Shown piece by piece: positions 8,556 through 14,599 of a stretch of 16,881 bases of DNA (within the stretch, counting starts at the first letter, position 1; the number at the start of each line of letters is the position of its first letter). The DNA lies in the NCBI GenBank assembly GCA_013696945.1, contig JACCXQ010000087.1, forward strand, positions 1-16,881, given 5' to 3'. A program made the translations under genes and the position numbers. The notes below the pieces were generated by a model, which saw only the letters and a program-made list of their open reading frames with translations, was not told the origin of the DNA and ran no database searches. This stretch comes from Chloroflexota bacterium. GTDB taxonomy: Bacteria; Chloroflexota; Limnocylindria; Limnocylindrales; CSP1-4.

Positions 8556-9332
8556 ATGGCCGAGACGATCCTGTGGGTGCTCCGGGGCAGCGAGCGCGAG
8601 AGCGCCCGATGGATCGAGTACCGCGTCACGACCGAGGAGGGGATGGTCGTCCTTGACGCTCTCCACTGGATCCAGGCGTACCTGGCGCCCGACCTCGCCG
8701 TCCGCTGGAACTGCAAGGCGGCCAAGTGCGGATCGTGCAGCGCAGAGGTCAACGGACGACCAAGGCTGCTGTGCAAGACGCGACTCTCGGACTTCCCTGA
8801 GGGGGAGGCGATCTCGGTGGAGCCGATGCGGGCCTTCCCGCTGATCCGCGACCTGGTCACCGACGTCTCCTGGAACTACCGGGTCAATGCACGGATGGCG
8901 CCTTTCGACCCACCGAAAGATGCCCCGGAGGAAGCCTGGCGTTGGCAGCAGGAGGACATCGAACGGGTGCAGGAGTTCCGTCGCTGCATCGAGTGCTTCC
9001 TCTGCCAGGACGTCTGCCACGTGCTCCGCAACCACGAGACCGAGAACGAGTTCGCCGGGCCGCGCTACCTCGTGCGCGCTGCGGGCCTCGAGATGCATCC
9101 GATGGACCAGGGTGACCGGCTCTCCTACCTACGCTCCGATGCGGGCATCGGCTACTGCAACATCACCAAGTGCTGCACCGAGGTCTGCCCCGAGCACATC
9201 AAGATCACCGACAACGCGATCATCCCGCTCAAGGAGCGCGTCGCTGACCGTTACTACGACCCGATCCGGATAGCGTGGCGGAAGCTGCGCGGCGAGTCGG
9301 AGCCCGGGGAGCCCTCGGCCCCACAGACCTAG
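8556..9332 (+). CDS. sdhB: Succinate dehydrogenase iron-sulfur subunit
   Basis: This 258-residue subunit passes electrons from FAD to the membrane anchor through three clusters. The ferredoxin-like N-terminal domain has the [2Fe-2S] cysteines C53, C58, C61 and C73. The C-terminal domain has C144, C147, C150 and C211 for [4Fe-4S], and C154, C201 and C207 for [3Fe-4S], in the motifs CIECFLCQDVC and CNITKCCTEVCP. The spacing matches the E. coli protein; an extra cysteine, C206, stands beside C207, and the residue after C154 is His rather than the usual Pro. A strong AGGAGG at 8538-8543 overlaps the sdhA stop and precedes the ATG by 12 bases. The operon continues 11 bases downstream into the RNase H fusion gene. 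Confidence 0.96.
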   Translation: MAETILWVLRGSERESARWIEYRVTTEEGMVVLDALHWIQAYLAPDLAVRWNCKAAKCGSCSAEVNGRPRLLCKTRLSDFPEGEAISVEPMRAFPLIRDLVTDVSWNYRVNARMAPFDPPKDAPEEAWRWQQEDIERVQEFRRCIECFLCQDVCHVLRNHETENEFAGPRYLVRAAGLEMHPMDQGDRLSYLRSDAGIGYCNITKCCTEVCPEHIKITDNAIIPLKERVADRYYDPIRIAWRKLRGESEPGEPSAPQT

Positions 9333-9343
9333 GACGAGAGCCG

Positions 9344-10669
9344 GTGGACAAGCGGATAGCTCGCCGATTCCTGATCCGCGCCGATGGCGCGGCGCGCGGC
9401 AACCCCGGACCGGCGGCGGCCGGCGCCGTGCTCATCGACCTCGACGGACCCTCGCCATCGAACCCCGACGCCTTGCCGGTGGCGGTCATCGCCCGACCGC
9501 TGGGGATCCGCACCAACAACTTCGCCGAATGGACCGCGGTCATCCTCGCCCTCGAGCGAGCCGTGGCGCTGGGGGCGTCCGAGGTGCAGCTCGTGCTCGA
9601 CTCGAAGCTGGTGGTCGAGCAACTGATGGGCCGATGGCGTGTCAAGGAGCCATCGCTGGCACCCCTCCATGCCCGGGCGCGGTCGCTGCTGTCGGCGATC
9701 GGCACATGGAGCGCGCGACACGAGGGCCGCGCCTCGAACACGGCCGCCGACGCTCTTGCCAATCTGGCGCTCGACGACCCGTCTGCGGCGCAGGCAGCCG
9801 AGGCAGCAGGAACGCCGGCGCCGACGCCGGTAGGGCGCGCCGCGGACCCGCGGCCAGTGGGCCCGGAGGCATGGATCTGCCTCACGTGCGGCGTGCAGTA
9901 CCCGCTCTCGGATGAGCCGCCGGTCGAGTGTCCGATCTGCCTCGACGAGCGTCAGTACGTCGGCTGGGACGGCCAGCGCTGGACGACCATGACCGCGCTG
10001 CGCGAGACCGGCCACCGGAACGTCTTCACCGACGAGGAGCCCGGCCTCACCAGCATCGCCACAGAGCCAGTCATCGCCATCGGTCAGCGCGCCCTGCTGG
10101 TGGCCACGCCGCGCGGCAACGTCCTGTGGGATTGCCTCACGTACATCGACGATGACACCGTCCAACGGGTACGAGCGCTTGGCGGCATCACGGCGATCGC
10201 CATCTCCCATCCGCACTTCTACGACTCGATGACGACGTGGAGCGCCGCGTTCGGGGACTGCCCCGTGTACATCCACTCCGCCGACCGGGAGTGGGTGCAG
10301 TACCCGGGACCCGGTCTCCGGCTGTGGGACGGGGCGACCATCGAGGTGCTGCCTGGATTGACGCTCATCAACACCGGTGGGCACTTCCCGGGATCGGCGG
10401 TGCTGCACTGGGCCGATGGAGCGCAGGGGCGCGGCGCGCTGTTGACCGGCGATTCGATCACCGTCGTCTCGGATCGCCGATGGGTGAGCTTCATGTACAG
10501 CTACCCGAACCTGATCCCGCTCGCCGACGCGGAGGTCCGCGCCATCGTCGAGGCGGTCCGGCCGTACGCGTACGAGCGCATCTACTCGCTTTTCGACGGT
10601 CGTGTCACGGTGACGGACGGCAGGAGGGCTGTCGAGAGGTCGGCCGAGCGCTACCTCGCCCATCGTTGA
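9344..10669 (+). CDS. RNase HI / rubredoxin-like zinc ribbon / metallo-beta-lactamase-fold fusion protein
   Basis: A 441-residue protein with three parts. Residues 8-145 are an RNase HI domain with the full catalytic set D14 (RADGAARGNPGP), E62 (NNFAEW), D86 (VLDSK) and D136 (NTAAD), so it should cut RNA in RNA-DNA hybrids. An Ala/Pro linker (146-174) leads to a zinc ribbon, C179-x2-C182 and C196-x2-C199. Residues 235-441 form a metallo-beta-lactamase fold with H289, H291, H347 (GGHFPG) and D370 (LTGDS). The first motif reads HPHFYD, lacking the DH of the classical HxHxDH, so the metal site is altered; there is no beta-CASP domain, so RNase J/CPSF-like activity is not indicated. Start GTG 9344 follows the sdhB stop by 11 bases. 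No ribosome site was seen at the internal GTG (9857), supporting one polypeptide. The zinc ribbon plus MBL pairing is familiar; the RNase H attachment is the unusual part. Confidence 0.85.
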   Translation: MDKRIARRFLIRADGAARGNPGPAAAGAVLIDLDGPSPSNPDALPVAVIARPLGIRTNNFAEWTAVILALERAVALGASEVQLVLDSKLVVEQLMGRWRVKEPSLAPLHARARSLLSAIGTWSARHEGRASNTAADALANLALDDPSAAQAAEAAGTPAPTPVGRAADPRPVGPEAWICLTCGVQYPLSDEPPVECPICLDERQYVGWDGQRWTTMTALRETGHRNVFTDEEPGLTSIATEPVIAIGQRALLVATPRGNVLWDCLTYIDDDTVQRVRALGGITAIAISHPHFYDSMTTWSAAFGDCPVYIHSADREWVQYPGPGLRLWDGATIEVLPGLTLINTGGHFPGSAVLHWADGAQGRGALLTGDSITVVSDRRWVSFMYSYPNLIPLADAEVRAIVEAVRPYAYERIYSLFDGRVTVTDGRRAVERSAERYLAHR

Positions 10670-10678
10670 GTGTGGCGG

Positions 10679-10684
10679 TACGAT
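10679..10684 (+). promoter_or_regulatory. -10 box of the RNase P RNA gene
   Basis: TACGAT begins 9 bases after the upstream stop codon. Six bases (GGTCGG) separate it from G10691, the first base of the P1 helix, which puts the transcription start exactly at the mature 5' end. The -35 position is not consensus. The agreement of spacing and RNA start is the main support. Confidence 0.5.
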
Positions 10685-10690
10685 GGTCGG

Positions 10691-11049
10691 GTCAGCGAGG
10701 CGGCCGGACGGTCGCGTGCCACGACGGGGAGACCCGAGACCGGCACGAGGAAAGTCCGAGCTCCGCGACGCAGGGTAGCGGGTAACTCCCGTCCGCCGTG
10801 AGGCGAGGACCAGCGCCACAGAGACGAGCCGGCAGGTCGACCTCGGTCGGCCGGGCCGGGTGAAACGGGGCAAGCTCTACCCGGAGCAAGGCCAAATAGG
10901 AGGGTGGTCCGGGGCTCGTCCCCGGCGACAGGCGGCGTCGCCTGACCCTCGGGTCGGCCGCTCGAGGCCGTGGGTGACCGCGGCCCTAGATGGATGACCG
11001 TCGCCGCTTCGGCGGTACAGGACTCGGCTTACAGGCCGCTCTCGCTGAC
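10691..11049 (+). ncRNA. rnpB: RNase P RNA, bacterial class A
   Basis: This about 359-nucleotide RNA is the catalytic part of RNase P, which trims tRNA 5' leaders. Helix P1 closes the molecule: GTCAGCGAGGCGGCC (10691-10705) pairs with 11034-11049 apart from one bulged T. Conserved core blocks are GAGGAAAGTCCGAGCTCC (10747-10764; P4/P5), GGTAACTCCCG, the CACAGAGA segment, GGAGCAAGGCCAAATAGG (near 10883-10900), CTAGATGGATGACCG and ACAGGACTCGGCTTA (11017-11031; P4 3' strand). P4 shows a paired change from E. coli: CCGGG/CCCGG becomes CCGAG/CTCGG. P3 is a GTGCC/GGCAC stem. The P15-P17 region looks short, and the L15 motif reads GGGGCAA rather than GGTAA. The pyrimidine-rich run after P1 (ACCTTCCCCTTCT) may end transcription. 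Coordinates follow P1 and could be off by a few bases. Confidence 0.96.
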
Positions 11050-11071
11050 ACCTTCCCCTTCTGGCCGCCCG

Positions 11072-11662
11072 TCAGTCCTCGTCGGCCCGGAAGATCCCCG
11101 GGTAAGTGCACGCGCCGCAGATGGTGTGGGCATCGGAGAGGTCGCCCAGCGCAAGAGGCGCGTCCATGCCCGCGTAGAGGCACTCGACGGCGTACATCGG
11201 CAGCTTCCTCCGCGGGCCGCTCACCGGCGTCACGACGCTCAGCCGGCGGAATGTGCAGCGCCGCAGATGGGCGTCAGCAAGGGCCACGAGGGCAGGTTGA
11301 GGGGCCGGCGCCTGGTCCACGGGCACGGGCATCGGAACGAGGACCGGCGCCGCGTCGACACGTGGGAGCGGCAGGGCCGCGGCGGTGGCCGCGGTCACCG
11401 CTTTGGTGGATGCCTGTGAACTGCGGGAGCCAGGTGGGACGCTGCTCAGGCGCCGCGGTGTCCCGGGACGTGGCCTGCGTGCGCGCGCGCTCGGCACGGG
11501 GCTGTCAGCCTCGGGCGTGGATGCGCGACGAGGTCGGGCGATCGAGCGAGGGTCGGGTTGCGGTAGGGCCACTTCTCCGGTCCCGTCAGATGGCGTTACG
11601 CCGCGGGCGCTCCCCATGGCAGGGGCGCGCCGACCGTAGCAGCGGCCGACTCGCACCAGCAA
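11072..11662 (-). CDS. Uncharacterised protein with a Cys/His-rich C-terminus (start uncertain)
   Basis: I do not recognise this protein. The last 75 codons have about 87% G/C at third positions, with an AT-rich second position, as expected of real coding here; the 57 codons before about base 11410 drop to about 70%. The true start may therefore lie nearer 11398 (GTG) or 11332 (ATG) than at the TTG at 11662 used here for the longest frame. In the long reading the N-terminal 120 residues are Pro/Ala/Arg-rich and probably disordered or not translated. The C-terminal 65 residues have C136, C161, H179, C182 and C185, ending HTICGACTYPGIFRADED; four cysteines with one CxxC could bind zinc. The gene converges on rnpB with a 22-base gap. 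Its function is unknown. Confidence 0.45.
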   Translation of the reverse strand: MLVRVGRCYGRRAPAMGSARGVTPSDGTGEVALPQPDPRSIARPRRASTPEADSPVPSARARRPRPGTPRRLSSVPPGSRSSQASTKAVTAATAAALPLPRVDAAPVLVPMPVPVDQAPAPQPALVALADAHLRRCTFRRLSVVTPVSGPRRKLPMYAVECLYAGMDAPLALGDLSDAHTICGACTYPGIFRADED

Positions 11663-12075
11663 TACCCGACTAGTACCAACGCACTCCCACCGAACGGACC
11701 GACGTCACCTCGGGGGTGGCCACGCTGAGCGGCGGGGAGGCGGCGATTCGATCTGCCGATCAGCGGACCGCCGGGACGCTCGCGTGGGGGGTCCCCCGGC
11801 CCGGGGATCGCATCCCCTCTCATCCGCAGCGTCTGGGTCGCCGACAGACCCATCCGAGGGAGGGCGGTCGGGGGACTCGCGTTCGTGAGCCGTATGAACG
11901 TCTCCCTCCTCGGTTCGGCACGACCGGCGTGCCATCCCGGGGTTGAGACCGCCCTTGCAGCGGACCTTGGCACTCCCTCCCCGGGATGGGTGTCACGGCG
12001 TGCCAATGGGTTCGGAGGCTGCCGGCTCCGGCGGACTCGCTCCGGCCGGGAGCAGGGACGGGTGGTGGAGCGACC
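11663..12075. other. 413-base gap rich in inverted repeats, no convincing gene
   Basis: Between the HIT gene stop and the longest reading of the Cys-rich gene no reading frame resembles a known protein. Several perfect hairpins are present: GGGGAT/ATCCCC around a CGC loop (near 11807-11821), GGGTC/GACCC, and the nested set at 11917-12006 listed separately. I searched by eye for T-box, cobalamin, TPP, tmRNA and SRP RNA signatures and found none. It may be a structured untranslated region of the minus-strand genes, or an unannotated RNA. Confidence 0.4.
11917..12006. repeat. Interlocking inverted repeats
   Basis: An 11-bp perfect inverted repeat, CCATCCCGGGG (11932-11942) and CCCCGGGATGG (11979-11989), encloses 36 bases. 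A second, TTGGCAC (11967-11973) and GTGCCAA (12000-12006), has one arm inside the first loop and one outside, so both together would form a pseudoknot. A third, GGCACG (11917-11922) and CGTGCC (11928-11933), shares bases with the first and would compete with it. GGCGTGCCA occurs twice (11926-11934 and 11997-12005). Confidence 0.7.
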
Positions 12076-12543
12076 TCAGCCGACGGCCGCGCTGATGGCC
12101 AGCCGCAGCCGCGTCAAGTCCTCATCAGTGCGAACGAACGGCTGGGCTGCCGCCGTGTCGATCGGCCGCCCCTCGAACGGATCGCCAGGGTACCGAGGAA
12201 ACAGATGGACATGGACGTGCGGGACGGTGTTGCCGTGGATCTCGTAGTTCATCTTCGCGGCGCCGGTACACGCCTCGACGCCCCGCGCCACGTTCATGAG
12301 CATGTCCCAGAAGACATGCCCCTCCGATGCTTCGAGGTGAAACGGCTCAACGACATGTCGCTTGGCCACGACACAGACGTAGCCCGGTAGCGGAGCGCTG
12401 CGCGAGGCGGTCAACCATACGACGTCGAGGTCGAGTAGCACGTCTCGCGGACCGGTGTCCCGACAGATCGGGCAGGCGGTCCCGTCAGTCAGGGCCGACC
12501 GGTTCTGATCCTCCACGCCGATATCGACGGCGACGCGAGCCAT
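12076..12543 (-). CDS. HIT-family nucleotide hydrolase/transferase
   Basis: This 155-residue protein of the histidine-triad superfamily carries the triad motif PHVHVHLFPRY with H109, H111 and H113; the middle His is the usual nucleophile on a nucleoside phosphate. Upstream, NYEIHGN (99-105) is the typical preceding strand, and C24-x2-C27 (ACPIC) is a common N-terminal metal-binding pair in this family. Members hydrolyse AMP-lysine or AMP-NH2, or cleave dinucleoside polyphosphates; the substrate cannot be told from this sequence. The ATG at 12543 is chosen because third-position G/C falls to about 73% upstream, although the frame stays open to 12735 and no well-spaced ribosome site is seen. 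It is alone on the minus strand, with the structured gap behind it. Confidence 0.87.
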   Translation of the reverse strand: MARVAVDIGVEDQNRSALTDGTACPICRDTGPRDVLLDLDVVWLTASRSAPLPGYVCVVAKRHVVEPFHLEASEGHVFWDMLMNVARGVEACTGAAKMNYEIHGNTVPHVHVHLFPRYPGDPFEGRPIDTAAAQPFVRTDEDLTRLRLAISAAVG

Positions 12544-12811
12544 CCTGGCAAGTGCGTTGTGGCATGGCCGCGCACCGCAGTCGATCGCCGTTGGCACGAG
12601 AGAGGGCCCATCCAAGGGACGAAGCTCGACGGATCCGCTCCGAGGCGGCCTCCACCTCGGGATGGCACGCCGATGGTGCTTGACACGGGAGGAGACGTCG
12701 GATCGGCGGCTGGCGTGATCACGCCCGGCCCCCACTCCTCGGATGGGTCCACCGGCGACCCAGCCGTACGGATGCCGTCCGCCGCGCGGCAGTGGATCGC
12801 GACTTCACCCC
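12544..12811. other. 268-base gap between the HIT gene and the mra promoter, no gene seen
   Basis: Frames on both strands are open but resemble nothing known and lack the third-position G/C bias of neighbouring genes. This stretch should hold the HIT promoter on the minus strand; I could not identify one with confidence. Confidence 0.4.
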
Positions 12812-12839
12812 TTGACGGCCACCCGAACCACGCTAAGAT
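12812..12839 (+). promoter_or_regulatory. Sigma-70-type promoter of the mraZ-led division cluster
   Basis: TTGACG (12812-12817) and TAAGAT (12834-12839) are separated by 16 bases, the best -35/-10 pair in the window. Transcription would begin near 12846, giving a leader of about 120 bases before the mraZ GTG. The operator-like repeats begin within a few bases of that start. Confidence 0.62.
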
Positions 12840-12848
12840 GCGCCTTCG

Positions 12849-12882
12849 GTGGCGCCATGTGGCGTGAAGTGGGGAGCAGCGG
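12849..12882 (+). promoter_or_regulatory. Probable MraZ operator: four G(T/C)GG boxes at exact 10-bp spacing
   Basis: GTGGC (12849), GTGGC (12859), GTGGG (12869) and GCGGT (12879) start exactly 10 bases apart, immediately after the predicted transcription start. MraZ from other bacteria binds TGGGN-type direct repeats with 5-base spacers, which is the same 10-bp period, near its own promoter. The layout therefore predicts autoregulation of the dcw cluster. The last box departs from the others at one key base. Confidence 0.6.
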
Positions 12883-12964
12883 TGAGCGGACCATCCAAGG
12901 TGGCCCATGTCGGGACCCGGGTGGAGCCCGAGACCGGCCCAGACGAGTCGAGGCCAACAGACAC

Positions 12965-13393
12965 GTGTTCATCGGTGAGTTCCGCCATTCGGTCGATGAC
13001 AAGGGGCGCGTCGCTGTCCCTGTCCGCTTCCGGTCGGAGCTCGCGGGTGGAGCGATCGTGAGCAAGTGGATCGACGGCTGCCTGGCCATCCACTCGCGCA
13101 ACGCGTGGGAGTCCCTGGCCGAGCGTGCTGGTCACCTCCCTGTCACCGACGCTGGAGCCCGGACCTTCCAGCGCTTCCTCTTCGGCACGGCCTTCGAAGT
13201 CACCCTCGACGGGCAGGGCCGGATCGTGATCCCGCAGGTCCTTCGGGACTTCGCGGGCCTCCGGGCGGACGTCCAGGTCGTCGGCTCGCGAGACCACGTG
13301 GAGCTATGGGCCCCGGATCGCTGGTCAGCCTACAGCGCCGAGATGGATGCGCCCGAGGTGCTCGCGCAGCACCTCCAGGGCCTCGGGATCTAG
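12965..13393 (+). CDS. mraZ: Transcriptional regulator MraZ
   Basis: This 142-residue DNA-binding protein is the usual first gene of the dcw cluster and generally controls that cluster's promoter. Two SpoVT/AbrB-like half-domains carry the paired signatures DDKGRVAVP (11-19) and DGQGRIVIP (82-90), which form the DNA-binding surface of the ring-shaped oligomer. The length is normal for the family (about 140-150). The GTG at 12965 is chosen because the protein then begins VFIGEFRHSVDDKGR, the family N-terminus; the frame remains open upstream but that part is unlike MraZ. A GAGG lies 11 bases before the GTG, a rather long spacing. The promoter and repeats upstream fit autoregulation. rsmH follows 49 bases downstream. 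Confidence 0.96.
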   Translation: MFIGEFRHSVDDKGRVAVPVRFRSELAGGAIVSKWIDGCLAIHSRNAWESLAERAGHLPVTDAGARTFQRFLFGTAFEVTLDGQGRIVIPQVLRDFAGLRADVQVVGSRDHVELWAPDRWSAYSAEMDAPEVLAQHLQGLGI

Positions 13394-13442
13394 CGAACCA
13401 GATGCGCCTCCGGGACTCGGAGGGACCCGCCTGTCGGCGGTC

Positions 13443-14393
13443 GTGAACGTGGAAGAAGGGCACCTGCCCGTGATGGTGGAGGAGGTCATGGCGGCTCTCT
13501 CACCCGTTCCGGGCAGCTTCCAGATCGATGCGACCGTCGGCGGCGGGGGGCACGCCCTCCGGGTCCTGGAGGCCGCCACGCCTGGTGGCCGCCTGCTCGG
13601 CCTTGACGCCGACCGGGCGGCCATCGCCAGGGCCAGACGGCGCCTCGCGGCGTACGGCGATGCCGTCGTGCTGCGACGAGCGAACTTCGAGCAGCTTGCG
13701 GACGTGGCGCCGGCGGCTGGTTTCGAGGCGGTCGACGGAGTCCTCTTCGACCTCGGACTGAGCTCTCATCAGCTGGCCGACGAGCAGAGGGCGTTCAGCT
13801 TCCGCGCCGAGGGGCCGCTCGACATGCGCTTCGACGTATCGCGTGGTGTGCCGGCTAGTGCGCTCATCGCGTCACTCGACGAGCGCGAGCTCGCCGACCT
13901 CTTCCGCCGCTTCGGCGAGGAGCCGAACGCCAGGCGCATCGCGCGGGCCGTCACGCAGCGGCGCAGGGAGGCGCCCATCGAAACGGGGAGACGGCTTGCG
14001 CAGGTCGTGTCCGACGCGGCCCCGAAGCGCCCCGGGCGACCAACCCGGATCCACCCCGCGACCCGCGTCTTCCAGGCGCTGCGGATCGCTGTCAACCGGG
14101 AGCTCGAGGTCCTGCCCAAGGCGCTGGACGCGGCGGTAGCGCTCCTGCGTCCGGACGGGCGTCTCTGCGTCATCAGCTATCACTCACTGGAGGATCGGAT
14201 CGTGAAGCGGTTCGTGGCGGCGGAAAGGCGCGGATGCGTCTGCCCGCCCGAGGTCCCGGTGTGCGTCTGCGGCCGTGCACCTCGGCTGGCGCCCGTGGGC
14301 CCACAGCCCCAGCGGCCGACGGACGTCGAGGTCGAGCGGAACCCGCGGTCCCGCAGTGCGCGGCTTCGGGTGGCCCGGAGGCTCGCGGCATGA
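13443..14393 (+). CDS. rsmH: 16S rRNA (cytosine(1402)-N(4))-methyltransferase
   Basis: This 316-residue enzyme (E. coli 313) methylates N4 of C1402 in the ribosomal P site using SAM. Landmarks are HLPVMVEEVM (7-16), the SAM loop DATVGGGGHALRVLE (29-43), LGLDADRAAIARA (52-64), DGVLFDLGLSSHQLADEQ (98-115), FSFRAEGPLDMRFD (118-131), ATRVFQALRIAVNREL, and CVISYHSLEDRIVKRF near the end. A Cys-rich stretch (CVCPPEVPVCVCG) follows, as is common in the family. GTG 13443 is the first usable start before the conserved HxPVM; GGAGGG at 13419-13424 is 18 bases away, so a CTG start at 13431, in frame and 6 bases past that site, is possible. The stop overlaps the next ORF as ATGA. Confidence 0.96.
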   Translation: MNVEEGHLPVMVEEVMAALSPVPGSFQIDATVGGGGHALRVLEAATPGGRLLGLDADRAAIARARRRLAAYGDAVVLRRANFEQLADVAPAAGFEAVDGVLFDLGLSSHQLADEQRAFSFRAEGPLDMRFDVSRGVPASALIASLDERELADLFRRFGEEPNARRIARAVTQRRREAPIETGRRLAQVVSDAAPKRPGRPTRIHPATRVFQALRIAVNRELEVLPKALDAAVALLRPDGRLCVISYHSLEDRIVKRFVAAERRGCVCPPEVPVCVCGRAPRLAPVGPQPQRPTDVEVERNPRSRSARLRVARRLAA

Positions 14394-14599
14394 GCCACCG
14401 CCACGGATCCTCACGACGGCGCAGCTACGGACCTCGCCAGCGCGAGCTCCGGCGGCGACGCGTCGCCATCGAGCTGTCGCCCGAGCCGCCGGCGGTCTGG
14501 CCGCGCGGCAGGGCGTGGGCGAACGACGTGCCCAAGGGACGGATGCACGGCACACCGGATGGAGAGTCCGGCACGCTGCCCGGCTCACTGGGCGCCTGA
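14390..14599 (+). CDS. Unrecognised 69-residue basic protein between rsmH and ftsL
   Basis: I do not recognise this small protein. Its ATG overlaps the rsmH stop as ATGA, and its TGA (14597-14599) shares a base with the ftsL ATG (TGATG), so it is coupled on both sides. About 83% of its codons end in G or C, like its neighbours. The N-terminal 25 residues are very basic, with runs such as SSRRRSYG and ELRRRR, followed by a Pro/Gly-rich remainder with WPRGRAWAND; no membrane segment or cysteine is present. It could bind nucleic acid, act as a coupling leader that sets FtsL levels, or be a fast-evolving division protein. No function is assigned. An FtsL starting earlier cannot explain it, since the frames differ. 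Confidence 0.6.
   Translation: MSHRHGSSRRRSYGPRQRELRRRRVAIELSPEPPAVWPRGRAWANDVPKGRMHGTPDGESGTLPGSLGA

Noticed and set aside
9857-9859. Internal GTG as a separate start for the MBL domain
   Set aside because: No ribosome site precedes it and the linker before it is a typical Ala/Pro interdomain spacer in the same frame.
9329-10873. 514-codon open frame on the minus strand opposite the RNase H-MBL gene
   Set aside because: It is an antisense shadow of a gene with clear catalytic motifs and also runs across the conserved RNase P RNA core; its translation is Arg-rich and matches nothing.
11663-12075. T-box, cobalamin or other known riboswitch, tmRNA or SRP RNA
   Set aside because: None of the hallmark conserved boxes of these classes was found by eye on either strand, despite abundant hairpins.
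12544-12735. 64-residue N-terminal extension of the HIT protein
   Set aside because: Third-position G/C falls to about 73% there, and HIT proteins normally begin shortly before the CxxC pair.
12882-13061. GTG ORF with a GGGGAG site 6 bases upstream in the mraZ leader
   Set aside because: It overlaps mraZ out of frame, its product is Ser-rich and unlike any family, and the apparent ribosome site coincides with the 10-bp operator repeats, which explain the G-rich sequence better.
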